Notes: generated by a model not told the origin, from the sequence alone. Shown: positions 10,080 to 21,499, counted from the stretch's first letter. The stretch is 64,000 nt of DNA from Owenia fusiformis (GCA_903813345.2 CAIIXF020000004.1:27159985-27223984); one strand, 5' to 3'. Numbers and translations: made by a program.

Positions 10080-11870
10080 CAGTATGCAAAGACAGGGACT
10101 CATTTTAGGTAAAATCCTTGCTTCACCAATGAAAATTAAATTAGCTCACAAAAGAAATAAATCCATTAAAATGTTAAGTATATGATTTGAAAGATTGTCT
10201 GGATTATATGTGTGATCGATTGATGCATAAACAAACATATTCATTTCACTTGCAGACCTCCATTCTGGCTCTGAATTGTATAGGCCTAAGACGCCATATT
10301 GCCTTAATTATTGTACTGCGCATGCGTGCATACTTAATGTGTGACGTCACATCGACAGAGATCAAGTTTGACTAAAAAATTAAAAGATCAACAGCACAAA
10401 AATGATATCAGTGATCGCCTATTTCATATCAAATCAATGTAGGGTGTAGGGTTTAACATTTTTCATGTTATTTAGTACTTACAGAAGCAGAGCTTGTAAA
10501 GAAACCAAGTTTTAAATTCCGATTTTGACTGTTGACAAAAATAGGGAAAAGAGAGAAAGAGGCAACTTGATAGAAACAATGACATAAAATTGTGAATTGA
10601 AAAGGTATTTTTGTGTTTTTTGAGAGTTCATCAAATACACTCATGTGTATTAATTTAAACATGTATTGTAATACCTCTTAGTTCCACTGAGGATTATAAA
10701 AACTGATCGAAATGGCTTCATTTTTAAAGTATAAAAAACACTACCCTACCCGGAAGTAGCATAACATGTACATTGAAACCAGGTGTAAAGGTATGAGTAC
10801 CGTAATCCAACACCAAATTCGAAAATTCATAACAATACTTTGCACATATGGCGTTCGTGACCAACTATAAAACTCTTACCCCCCATAGTGTTATATATCA
10901 AAATGTACCTGTTCGTATAGGGGTTCGATTGATCTACATCAAATTATAGGGAGTCAGGTTACTTTTTGAGATATCAGCGTCCATTTATTGTAACTCACGT
11001 TTGCTACCACTTCCTCAATTCTGATATGACGTGCAAACGCGTAGTAAACATGTTCACGTCGGAACTATTTTGACCTACATAGCAATTTGCGTACTTCAAA
11101 TGAAAGTTGAACTCCTCCTCTTTATTTTGATACCAAATAGTGGCATACTAGGTACCCTAGAAGCAAACTATGGCGTTATTTAGAACAATACTACAGGTTT
11201 TTAAATGGACATTTTTAAATTGACCTTTTGGCGGATGGATATGGAACCTCCTACCTAAATCACGTGAATTGGCTGATGCAATAAGGATGTGACAAGTGCA
11301 AAGTAACTATGATGCAATCAGGATATGACTTGTGCAAAATAATTGGCTTCACCTAGAATTCGCGATCTCTGCTCTTCAGCATAACATGAAGACATGTTTT
11401 CTAATTCAGTAGCAGATTCAAATACAAACTAAATTAATATAACATGAACCAACCATCATTTGTTCGAATCATGGCAAATTTTCAAGGAAATACGTGTAAC
11501 TGAATGTAGGTCAACAGCGGAGCTCTTCAAATATGAGATGAGAAAATGTAAAAATAAGAACAAAAATAAATCTCACAGAATAGAGCTATTTATACGATTC
11601 TAACTACATCTTAAGTGCTCCATACATTAAAGGAAGTATAGAAGCCATTAACCTCACCTGGGAAGCACTTTCCAACTGTTTTTGAGGTTTGAATTGTAAG
11701 AAAATGGCACTTATCTTAAAAACAGAAATTTGAAAGAAGCTCAACATATTGTGAAGATGAAGTTTATATACATGGGGTGCGGATACATAGTCATAATATG
11801 GGCTAATTCGCTTGAACATGGCGATATATACCTCAGAACTTGTATTTTGTGATTGTTTCAATATTTTGAA
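10080..11870. other. Interior of the long inverted-repeat element, no recognisable gene
   Basis: No transposase motif is seen in either strand. A 99-codon minus-strand frame (11604-11903) lies partly in the right arm and looks like chance. The segment between the arms is AT-rich with scattered short inverted matches. Confidence 0.4.
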
Positions 11871-12165
11871 ATTAATTACCGGAGTTACTCCATAACATAT
11901 CATAACTTCCGGAAGAGGCGAGCTGGTAAGTTTATTTCAGTTCTTTTGACAGTTCAATTTTATATGTCTTTGAAATTGTGCTCATGCTATATGTGGACAA
12001 AATTCAGCTTACAGTGTTACACTATTTAGTGTCTTCTACCTTTTAGGAGCCATGTAAGGGTCCCATTCATGAGATAACTCTTATATTTCTAGCTAAACAT
12101 CTTGCCTTTTATCATGCTTAACAGAGAGTAGTCTGTTTCCTGCTCCATGGTTTTTCAGATTAGGT

Positions 12166-12558
12166 AGAGTCCATTTCACTGCTTCAGTTCGTCAGTAGAA
12201 CGGCAAAAATAAGAAATTGGGAGACCATTGTGCAATAATATATGGAAAAGTATATTCATAATGTACATGAATGACATTTGTATATTTCAGATTTTTTAGT
12301 TTTTTGTGCAATAAGCCTGTGTCGTCTTGTAATTTGAAGAATTTCAGCCATGTTAATCTTATTGAAAATAACATGGCAGAGAAACATCCAAATATAAGAG
12401 GCCACACACTTTATAAGCCAAACTAGAAGCAATCCAAGATATACAAATGTCATTCATGTATATTATGAATATACTTTTCCATATATTATTGCACAATGGT
12501 CTCCCAATTTCTTATTTTTGCCGTTCTACTGACGAACTGAAGCAGTGAAATGGACTCT
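12166..12558. mobile_element. 393-bp palindromic foldback element
   Basis: The left end AGAGTCCATTTCACTGCTTC and the right end are reverse complements. The match continues for about 110 bp per arm (GGGAGACCATTGTGCAATAA and its complement), meeting in a non-palindromic middle of about 160 bp. AGGT flanks both ends (12162-12165 and 12559-12562), consistent with a 4-bp target duplication. No coding capacity. It lies only about 30 bp outside the end of the larger inverted-repeat element. Confidence 0.75.
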
Positions 12559-13382
12559 AGGTAGGAGGATTATTTTATGTTTACCCAGAAAGGTGTTCTT
12601 TAACTTCTATTATGTGGCTTAAGGTGTCGCTGCTACTCATTCTATTTTTACAAAAGCTAAATATGCAATCAGAAAGGAACTTCAAGGTTCTTGTGAAAAA
12701 TACCCAGTTATTGCGGATTGATGGCCCAGTTCATACGAAGTTAGGTATTTACGCTTAACTGCTTGGTTGTGGTGCTCAGCACCACATATTCATGAGATCA
12801 TGTCTTTACCATCAACTTCGTATGTTGTGGCGCTTTGCACCACCTATTCATATGAACATGGGTATTTACTCTAAACTTCATGTTGTGGTGACTCAACCTA
12901 ATTCTGAAATCCTCTGACTACCCAGCTTTACCCATTCTTAGTACCTAGTCTATATGATGAGTCATCATCTCTAAATTCTATCCGTTCCCATCTGAATGCC
13001 TATTCTGTAAGAGAGCCCAAATCCATCTATTTAGTGAAACGCCAGTACTATTTTGTGGAAGGCAATTTACACCCCCAACACCATATACTTATGTATTAAT
13101 GTATATACTACTAAGAACACGGTGGTGAAAAGTGGGGGTGGAGGTGGGATAATTTCATGCTGTAAACAGCTAAAACTAGCTAACTTCTTACCTCTAAGAG
13201 ATTGTTCAAAACCTCTTACTATTCTCCGTAGAACTTATTTTGCTGTGCAAAGAATTACTCGTGGCTAGCTAGGTCAGATCAGCCCGGAAGAGGAAGTCCC
13301 GGGATCGTAGGTCATGACACGCCCCTTAAAGTTTTCCTGGAAAAAATTCTACAACCCAAATCTAACAGGTTTTACGCTACGT
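12559..13382. repeat. Diverged repeat block with hairpins
   Basis: 12570-12840 is a diverged copy of 13790-14050 (shared core TATGTGGCTTAAGG and GATGGCCCAGTTCATACG). It contains several short hairpins of the type GTGGTGCTCAGCACCAC spaced about 70 bp apart. A GC-richer segment (13280-13330) has no recognisable gene. Confidence 0.55.
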
Positions 13383-13871
13383 CAAGGATTTGTACATTTT
13401 CCTGATTAGCTGGTGAGTAGAACGACCCCCTTTCAAGCCACATAAATATTCTATTGTGCATAGAATTAATTTATGTTTACCCAGAAAGGTGTTCTTTAAC
13501 TTCTATTATGTGGCTTAAGGAGTCGCTCCTACTCATTCTATTTTTCAAGGGTTTGTACACATTCCTGATTAGCTGGTGAGTAGAACGACCCCCTTTCAAG
13601 CCACATAAATATTCTATTGTGCATAGAATTAATTTATGTTTACCCAGAAAGGTGTTCTTTAACTTCTATTATGTGGCTTAAGGAGTCGCTCCTACTCATT
13701 CTATTTTTCAAGGGTTTGTACACATTCCTGATTAGCTGGTGAGTAGAACGACCCCCTTTCAAGCCACATAAAATATTCTATTGTGCATAGAATTAATTTA
13801 TGTTTACCCAGAAAGGTGTTCTTTAACTTCTATTATGTGGCTTAAGGAGTCGCTCCTACTCATTCTATTTT
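13383..13871. repeat. Three tandem copies of a 163-bp unit
   Basis: Units begin at the CAAGG of 13383, 13546 and 13709. Each contains an inverted pair, GAGTAGAACGACCCCCTTTC followed by AAGCCACATA, and later TATGTGGCTTAAGGAGTCGC followed by TCCTACTC, so each unit can fold into an imperfect long hairpin. Copies are nearly identical. Tandem units of about 160 bp are typical of bivalve satellite DNA and of non-autonomous Helitron-like elements in molluscs; membership here is inference. Confidence 0.75.
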
Positions 13872-15129
13872 TACAAAAGCTAAATATGCAATCAGAAAGG
13901 AACTTCAAGGTTCTTGTGAAAAATACCCAGTTATTGCGGATTGATGGCCCAGTTCATACGAAGTTAGGTATTTACTGCTTAGTTGTGGTGCTCAGCACCA
14001 CATATTCATAAGTTCATGTCTTTACCATCAACTTCGTATGTTGTGGCGTTTATCATTAAAATTTTACCCAATTTTTTTTAGGGTAGGTCAATAATTAAAA
14101 TATTTTTTTATTGGGGTTTTTGCAGTTTTACTTCGTACTTGCCATTTTTGCAGTTCTGATTTAAGGAATAACTAAATGAAACATATAGATCTACTAGATC
14201 TATACTATAGTTGTATAAATTGATTTATGTTTATCCCTTAATTCGTTCAAATCCTATTTAATAAAACTATTCCTAAACATGTGGCTTAAGGAGTCGCTCA
14301 TTCATATCTTACCTAGCCCAGCGATTACAAGTGGACAATATACTTACTACCCAGGATGACCTTCACACTACTGTATATCGCCATCAACTAAGTAGTATTG
14401 TTGACATGGTGACAGCGGAGTGAAACTTGTTAAGCTACTATCCATACTATCCATACTCTAAACCTAAAAAGAGGGTGGGTAAAGGGAAGGCCAAAACGCA
14501 AAAGACCCAGAATAAATGAAAGTATACTCACATAAATTCAGCTCAGGAATAAAGCTAAAACTTGCGCAGCATGGAGACAGCACTTCTACTGCTCAACTCG
14601 CCGACCTACTTACCAAGATTACCAGTTCCGCTTCCTGAAAGACACTAAAACTACAAACATTAGCAGATCAAACTCTTCATATCTATAACTAAGACTGTCA
14701 ATGACTTCTACACATTAACCACACCGCTTGGTAAGTGAACAGGACTCATTAATGCCACATAAAACATTTTATTCCATGCTTACATAAAATTCATTTATGT
14801 TTATCCCTTAATTCGTTCAAATCCTATTTAATAAAACTATTCCTAAACATGTGGCTTAAGGAGTCGCTCATTCATATCTTACCTAGCCCAGTCAGTACAA
14901 GTGGACAATATACTTACTACCCAGGATGACCTTCACACTATTGTATATCGCCATCAACTAAGTAGTATTGTTGACATGGTGACAGTGGAGTGAAACTTGT
15001 TAAGCTACTATCCATATGGTTACGGGGGCCAATTATGCCACTACTGGGCTTAGTTGATGCTTGTATAAAATACTAGTCGAAATAGCATACACAACTTATA
15101 CTAATGTGGTAAGCGTGGTAAAAAGTGAT
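13872..15129. repeat. Second repeat family sharing the same core
   Basis: Two long copies (about 14217-14460 and 14787-15030, offset about 570 bp) share nearly all of TTCGTTCAAATCCTATTTAA, ATGTGGCTTAAGGAGTCGCT and GTTGACATGGTGACAG. The core ATGTGGCTTAAGGAGTCGCT also occurs in every 163-bp unit and near 12610, so the 12.6-15.0 kb block is one repeat complex built around that core. No coding region. Confidence 0.65.
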
Positions 15130-15134
15130 GCAAT
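15130..15134. repeat. Target-site duplication (GCAAT), left
   Basis: GCAAT lies just before the left terminus CACAGGCTGG and is repeated at 15966-15970. Confidence 0.75.
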
Positions 15135-15965
15135 CACAGGCTGGTATCGAAATATTTGTCCACTGTGACGGAGCATGCTTTTTTTCATAAAAACACTAAG
15201 AATACTTCACGATTTATTTTTTAACTCATATGTTTCGTTATACCATACAAAATTACTTACTCCATGCAATGGATATATCATTTGCGGGTAACTTTCACTT
15301 CTGTTTGAAGTCCAATTATGCTGGGAAGAAAAGCTATTGAAAACGGCGCCGGAGTATCATACTTCAAAATGTACCATTTCTTGTTTAACTTTCTAATGGC
15401 ACGATATAGTGACACGATAATATTTACACATGGTTTCAGCATAACTATGAAGGTATAAATGAGATGTTGATGTATTTGGTCTTTTTAATTCTTTTATAAA
15501 AAATAATGTTTAATTTCATTGTCCGCTGTGACGGAGCAGTTGCAAATGTGATCTGTGAAAATGCTCCGTCACAGCGGACAAAAAATATTAATATTATTTT
15601 TTATAAAAACATTAAAAAGACCCAACGCATTAATATCTCATTAATACATTCAGAGTTATGCTGAAAACATATGTTAATATTATCGTGTCACTATATCATG
15701 CCATTAAAAAGTTAAAAAAGAAATGGTACATTTTAGAGTTTGATACTCTGGGGCCGTTTTCAATAGATTTTACTCCTAGCGTTATTGGACTTCAAACAGA
15801 AGTGAAGATTACACGCAAATGATATATCCATTGCATGGAGTAAGTAATTATCTTTGATAAAACGAAACATTTGAGTTAAAAAATAAATTGTGAAGCATTC
15901 TTAGTGTTTTTATGAAAAATAGCATGCTCCGTCACAGCGGAAAAATATTTCTATACCAGCCTGTG
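15135..15965. mobile_element. 831-bp full-length palindromic element
   Basis: The two halves are reverse complements along nearly their whole length, from CACAGGCTGGTAT at the left end to its complement at 15965. The centre is near 15550, where a TGTCCGCTGTGACGGAGCA motif is mirrored by its complement. The same motif also recurs about 20 bp inside each end (CACTGTGACGGAGCATGC). GCAAT flanks both ends as a 5-bp duplication. No ORF. The 5-bp duplication plus a CAC terminus recalls the Transib/RAG group, but the terminus does not match the Transib consensus well, so the superfamily is left open. Confidence 0.8.
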
Positions 15966-15970
15966 GCAAT
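15966..15970. repeat. Target-site duplication (GCAAT), right
   Basis: Second GCAAT copy directly after the right terminus. Confidence 0.75.
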
Positions 15971-17783
15971 GACTAGTCTTTTATTGTTTGCGTTAATCAT
16001 CAAGCAAACACAAAAATAATCAATTTGATGGGATAATAAGGAAAGTGCAAGCTAACCCACTCCCACAGTACAATAGGTAAATTTTAGGAGAGGATGCAGG
16101 CGAAGGTTCACACAAAACCACACATTAATACAATTAATATGATTAAGATTAGATCTAATGATTTTATTATAACAAATCTGGTGATTAAATAATGTCATGC
16201 AATATGATTTATAAATATAGCAAATTAATATAAAGATTAAAAGTGATAATTAAATATATGTATGTCAATATACAATACTACATGTATGAATAGAAATGTA
16301 GGGAAATGTTTAGATCAGATTTGTAATAATTCAAAATTATCTAAATCTGTTATTCATGTAACTTGTAAGTTAAACATTCAGAATCACAACATAAATTATG
16401 TCATGTGAAATGCGACCTAAAAAGAGTTCTGTTTGATGAATCTAAGATATGAATTATTTGTTATTTGGCCTTGAAGTAGATAAACCAGAAAACATATGAA
16501 TAAACAGATAAACCGTGTTGATAAATTGTCTTCCACAAAGTTCAGACTTTCAGACGCCAAAGAATTCAACCTTTGACCCCAAATTGCTTCTGACTGATCT
16601 GGAAAAGAATGTGTAAAAATATGTTGAGAAATTGTCTTAATATTTAACCTCCCTTTAAATTGTACTATGATATTTCTAATGATTCGATATAGTAAGAATA
16701 TTGGTAAATTAATAAACGGATGCGTTGGTAAACATTAAGTCGTGACATCAACAAAAGCCGTCTGCTTTTATAAATGGCGCTAAAATATTTGATTCGTTAC
16801 TCAAACTTGATATAATCATTCATCCCACTACGGGGCCTTTATATTTCGTGTGAAAATATATTTGCAAGTCATAGACTTCTAAAACCAAAACAATTGATAC
16901 GACAATGTCGATACAATGTCATCAAAACAATCAAAAAATGTCAAAGGTTTTTCCGGAAGTTTCAAACTCCTCTATCAGTCCAATTCATTCAGTAATCTAG
17001 CTTTAATCTCTTTAAGATTCCTTCTAGATCTAGTATTCAATCTATCATACCTATTTAGAACATGAATGAAGCTCAAATCTTACTCACCCACATAATCTAC
17101 TGATCTACTTTTGCTGAATGTTATCTTGTTCAAGATCTCGATGGCTTTGGAAATCAACTACGGCTTTCTCAAAACAGCCTCGCTTTAAATAGGGAATTTC
17201 TTACGGGGATTCCCCAAACATCATATTCCAAATTTAGAAGATTCGTCTACTAATAGGAAACGTTTGCATCTTTCTCCTCTCTGTTTACCAACATTGTTAA
17301 TGTTTATCAACAATCGATGACTCAAAGGTATTTGTAGAAGCATAATATTTGGTGTAATGGAAGGTTAGTGAAAATATGGTTATTTTGATTTGACTCCCGG
17401 GTTATCTGAGATGACGGTATGTTACAACTGCCCCCCTCCAAGAAAATATTTTGCCCTCAAAATACTAATAATGAGAATAAGATTATAAATAATTCAATCC
17501 CATACAATACATAGTCTAAAGAATACAATACAATACAATACATCCATTATACAATACTAATTTAAAAGATACAATACAATAAAATCTGGTACTACAATAC
17601 AATCGTAGAAAATACAATACAATACTTAGCATACAATACATAATATAGTGATACAATACAAATACAAACCAACAAACTTTGATAAACGTAGTTTATACGA
17701 GGTATATTATCTTATCTGTATATTAATACACAGTATGAAAATATGCCAATGTTATAAAGTACTAAAACTCCCTTTTTGCTGTC
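15971..17783. other. Gene-free AT-rich stretch with an ATACA microsatellite
   Basis: No supported gene. 17511-17660 holds degenerate runs of the pentamer ATACA (or CAATA). The remainder shows no recognisable feature. Confidence 0.55.
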
Positions 17784-18416
17784 CTATAATTGACTGAAAT
17801 CAATGTCCAACATCTCTGGCATATCCAACAATCTCTTTTCCAACTCTTCGGTTGTGTTACTTTCCACCATGAAATTAATCACCTTCTCATTTGCAGCTTC
17901 TTCACTGTCTGTAATGTTTATCGAATCTGTCCCATAAGGTTCAGTGTCTGCCGCCGAAATGGTGGATGCTGTTTCTGTGTCGGAACCTTTCTCCGATATC
18001 CTTTCCTTCTGTTGAGGGACTGGGAGGTCCTGTTGGCCATCGCATGCTGGTTCGCCAGCCTCTGTGCCATTCGCTTTCTGTTTCCCAGAACGACCAGAAG
18101 TAGAACGCAGAAAGTTTACCCTAGGGCCTCTAGGTCTTTTCGGGTAGGGGAACACCCTTGGTTCCGCACGTGGATTGGGATGCTCTCGTTGGTGTAGTAT
18201 TAGTTTGGCGCGATCAGTCTCCGGGCACTTAAAGGAGCAGTTTACATATTCGCTCTGTAATGTCATCCTGTGTGCGTACTCAATATGTCTCCAAAGGTTG
18301 TCTTGAGAGGTAAATCGTTTTCTACAAATCCAAGGCCTGTTTACCTTCCTCCCTTCTGGAGGAAGGCACTCACTTTTACAAATCTGCAAAAATACACCCT
18401 CATAATCCACAATCAA
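17784..18416 (-). CDS. Zinc-finger-like ORF downstream of gypsy pol
   Basis: A 210-codon frame on the same strand, just after the end of the gypsy pol relic. Residues about 30-50 resemble a C2H2 finger (RKRFTSQDNLWRHIEYAH), although its first Cys is not in a clean CxxC. A second cysteine/histidine pair follows (CSFKCPETDRAK then HQREH). The rest is acidic and low-complexity and ends LDIDFSQL. A C2H2 ORF after integrase is not part of the standard gypsy plan. The first methionine may not be the true start, since upstream residues are open in frame. Likely DNA- or RNA-binding; function unknown. Confidence 0.6.
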   Translation of the reverse strand: MIVDYEGVFLQICKSECLPPEGRKVNRPWICRKRFTSQDNLWRHIEYAHRMTLQSEYVNCSFKCPETDRAKLILHQREHPNPRAEPRVFPYPKRPRGPRVNFLRSTSGRSGKQKANGTEAGEPACDGQQDLPVPQQKERISEKGSDTETASTISAADTEPYGTDSINITDSEEAANEKVINFMVESNTTEELEKRLLDMPEMLDIDFSQL

Positions 18417-18424
18417 GCTAAAAC

Positions 18425-19786
18425 TTAATATACTTCAAATTCATCCATCCAGGCTGGTTTTCTGCGAACCCTTTGCCTCTCATTCCCTTTGGATTCAATA
18501 ATCTCAACCTCATTGTCAATAGCATCACTTTTCATAATATCAATATCATTGGCATCACCCTTTACAGTCTCAATTTCATCATTGGAACTATCATTACACA
18601 CACATACGATCATGATGTATGATTCTAGTATCCTTGTCCTTTATTTTGACCTGATACCTCAAATCGTCTAATCTATCCACAATTTCAAAAGGACCATGCC
18701 ATTTCAATGTCATCTTTGGACTCTGACCAACCTTCACTGCTGGAACATGTACCCAGACCAAAGAACCTGCTTCATACCGCTTTGTGTTTGATTTTATATC
18801 ATACCCACGTTTCTGCCTGTCACTTGCTATTTGAATATGTTTCCTAGCTACATCATGAACTTTCAGCATAGTAGACTGTAAATCTTGACAATATCAACCA
18901 GACCACTTTCAACATCTGGCGGTGAGCCCAAGAACAAATCAGTTGTAGTTCTAATTTCTCTACCGAACATCAAGAAAGCTGGTGTAAAACCGGTACTAGC
19001 ATGGACTGCCGAATTGTATGAAGCTACAACAAATGGCAAACACTCAACCCAATTCCTCTGATCTGATGCAACTATTTTTGACAACATTGCCTCAACAGTT
19101 CTATTGGATCTTTCAACCATTCCATCTGATTGGGGGTGATATGGAGTTGTTCTAGTTTTATGAATGCCATACATGCTACAAAGCTCTTTAAACAATTTGG
19201 ATTCAAACTGAGATCCTTGATAAGAATGGATTTGGATAGGTGAACCATATAAACAGAAAAAATTTGACACCAGAGCGGTTGCAACAGTCTTCGCTTCTTG
19301 ATTTGGAACTGGAACTAATTGCAAGATCTTACTAAAGTAGTCTTCAATAGATACAATGTACTTGTTACCGAACAAACTTTCCGGTAATGGTCCCAAAATA
19401 TCAATAGCAATCCTCTCCATAGGTGCACCATCATTATATTGTTTCATAGGAGTAATATGTTTACTATTTGGAGGATTTTTTCTTTGACACAATTGACAAG
19501 CTGACACCCAAAGGGCGAGATCTGCTTTGAAACCAACCCAATAGTATTTTGCTCTCAAGCAACCAATTGACTTGTTCACTCCAAAATGACCACTGTCCAA
19601 TGCACCATGTGAAGAAGACATGATTTTCTCTCTAAATTTCAAAGGAACAACTATTTGCCAATTCACAACTTCAGCATCATCATGAATCCACTTTCTGTAA
19701 ACCACACCATCATCATGAATCCACTTTCTGTAAACCACACCATTCACCATCTTCAATCGATCCCATTGTGACCAGTATTGTTTCAA
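18425..19786 (-). pseudogene. pol: Ty3/gypsy integrase (pol 3' end), inactive
   Basis: In order: an HHCC-type zinc-binding domain (HFGVNKS and later CQLCQRKN), the rve catalytic core (first Asp in AIDILGPLPES, final Glu in DGMVERSNRT), and a C-terminal SH3/chromo-like tail (KWHGPFEIVDRL and IIHHDRM). The second catalytic Asp is replaced: IHSYQGSQF occurs where HSDQG is expected, a single-base change at 19220-19222. A 33-bp tandem duplication near 19677-19742 repeats VVYRKWIHDDG. Two frame breaks, one near 18865 and one in a TG run near 18600, split off the tail that ends RRKPAWMDEF. Reverse transcriptase and RNase H are missing, so only the 3' end survives. Confidence 0.85.
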
Positions 19787-19966
19787 TAAAGTTGATTTGG
19801 TTATTAAAATTGGCTATATTTTCCAAGTGATAAGTATTTTGGTTTACGTAGCAATTATCACCTTTCATTGGACAGATGATCTTCCAATTGTTGGATCATT
19901 CTCACTAATGGCTTAATAACACCTCAAATATCCTAACAATTATTAAACAGATCATCTATTAAAAGA
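19787..19966. other. Junction between the gypsy relic and the Chapaev-like relic
   Basis: A short AT-rich segment in which both neighbours are truncated: gypsy pol lacks everything upstream of integrase and the Chapaev-like gene lacks its downstream exons. Probably a deletion or recombination junction. Confidence 0.4.
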
Positions 19967-21414
19967 TCACTTACCTATTTTTATCCATATCTCGTTCTCT
20001 GGTATGCTATCATGAGTTTGAAGTTGGCCATTTCTGTCTAAATTGTCCAAGCGTGATATGACATAGTTTGTAAGATTATCAATGTAAAACCAAGGTTTCT
20101 TTTTCAACTCTACACCTTTAATGCTTTTTGACGATAGGGATTTTTTGTGTTCGAAAGGTATTTTATTTGCACTTAAGACATCTTGAAGAATTTTATCTCG
20201 AAATTCGCGTTCCTCTTTCTCTCCTGAATACGACACTCCAATTGGCTTTAAATAACGCTTTATTGTTCTTATCTGTGACAAGGTGAGTCTTGCATTGGTC
20301 TTTAATGATGTCATATCTGTACTTGTGAGATTACTAAGATTTAATCCAGCTTCTTTAGAAATAACTGCTTTTGACTGTTTTCCCCCATGTTTGATTTCAC
20401 GTACTTTTTGTTTTACAATTGAATCACTGTCACCTCCAGCGGTAATTTTAAAAATCTCATGATGTTTTCTTGAACGTTCCCTCTTCAAAGGAGATCTTGC
20501 ATCCGAGCTAGGTTTTTGTGCCTTAACAACACAAGTATACACCATTGGCTGAAAGTTATATGTGAAAAGTGTTTTAAAATCTTATAATTACCTTTCCTCC
20601 AGTAGGGCACACAAGTAGACCATCTTTATTTTGAGAAACAGAGCGCTTAACGAGAGAAGACATGAGTTTTTTCTCAAGTTGCGTTAATGGATTATCAACA
20701 GTTTTTTCCAAAAGATCTCTGATAGTCTCACCCTTTAAGGGTGTCATTTCAGTACTGACATTGCTCAATGTCATGGATGTATTTGAAAGACTAGATGTAT
20801 CACACTGTAATATTTCCTTTAATAGTTCATTGTCATATCTTGGCCTTTTTACTGGTGTGCTAGTAAGAAATAGCTCGGAATCCCCATCAATAGTCAGGTA
20901 TGCATCGGGTACAGGTGGAATGTCAAGATTTGGAATGTCGTTATTTGGTGGAATGTTATGAATTGATCTCTCACTGTCATTGTTTTCACTATTATTACTT
21001 GCTCTAGAAGGATGCTCTAACTTTTGTTTTACAATAGACTTTGCAGGAGATAGTATTTTTGCATTTGTAAAGCTAGACTGCAATTGGTGTTGTTGGCAAG
21101 TCCAACATTCAGCTTCACTCAAGTCACCTGGAGAACACCACTGCTTATTTACTAACTTTACGTCATAACTATAATGTTCACTCACTGGTCTATCAGGCCT
21201 GAGGAGTTTCCTACATCTATGGCATATATATTCAGGATGTATACTTGACGAGTCAAGTTCCACATCAATTTCTAGTTGCCTCAAGATTATATCTCTTGCA
21301 CTAAAACTTTGTGTGAGATGAGCTGAATCGCTTTTGTTTCCCTGTTGATAATTTCTTAGCACAAAGTTGACAAATATTATCAAGGGCAATCAAATGCCTC
21401 TCCTTATGATCCAT
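19967..21414 (-). pseudogene. Chapaev-like transposase with RAG1-N-like zinc region, 3'-truncated
   Basis: The start is the ATG at 21414 (MDHKERHLIALDNICQLC). A zinc-binding pattern follows: CQLC, then HPEYICHRC, as in the N-terminal region shared by RAG1 and molluscan Chapaev/N-RAG transposons. A one-base frameshift near 21320 separates the two halves. Exon 1 ends CPTGGK with a donor (GTAATT) near 20589; exon 2 starts after TTTCAG near 20548. It carries the segment LTLSQIRTIKRYLKPIGV and ends NEIWIKIG at a GTAAGT donor near 19976. The next exons, which should hold the catalytic residues, are absent. The family call rests on remembered patterns and is moderate. Confidence 0.55.
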
Positions 21415-21499
21415 AATTATCAAGAAGTATCCACTTAACTGATCCTGGTTTTGGCTAGGCTTCACTGTTCTTGTGAAGATCCTGTTACTTGTGTACATT

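Larger units (their letters stand above)
2424..12135. mobile_element. Long inverted-repeat DNA element, split by an LTR insertion
   Basis: The left arm starts near TACTGTCTGTTAAGC at 2424. The right arm ends near GCTTAACAGAGAGTA at 12135 and matches it in reverse complement over at least 400 bp at roughly 75-80 percent by eye. The match continues across the LTR insertion: sequence just before 2783 and just after 10014 pairs with one uninterrupted stretch of the right arm (about 11700-11880). Removing the LTR element leaves about 2.5 kb. The middle (10080-11700) carries no recognisable transposase, so the copy looks non-autonomous or decayed. Exact ends and target duplication were not resolved. 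Confidence 0.6.

Noticed and set aside
13383-13871. Possible hammerhead ribozyme in the 163-bp units (CTGGTGAG...GAAC)
   Set aside because: The conserved CUGAUGA and GAAA core is not present in the right spacing.
15135-15965. Firm assignment to Transib
   Set aside because: TSD length and the first three bases fit, but the rest of the terminus does not match the consensus I know; superfamily left open.
17784-18197. Plus-strand 135-codon frame
   Set aside because: Antisense of the zinc-finger ORF; the minus-strand frame is longer and has the motif.
20662-21168. Plus-strand frames opposite the Chapaev-like exon
   Set aside because: Antisense shadows without domain or splice support.
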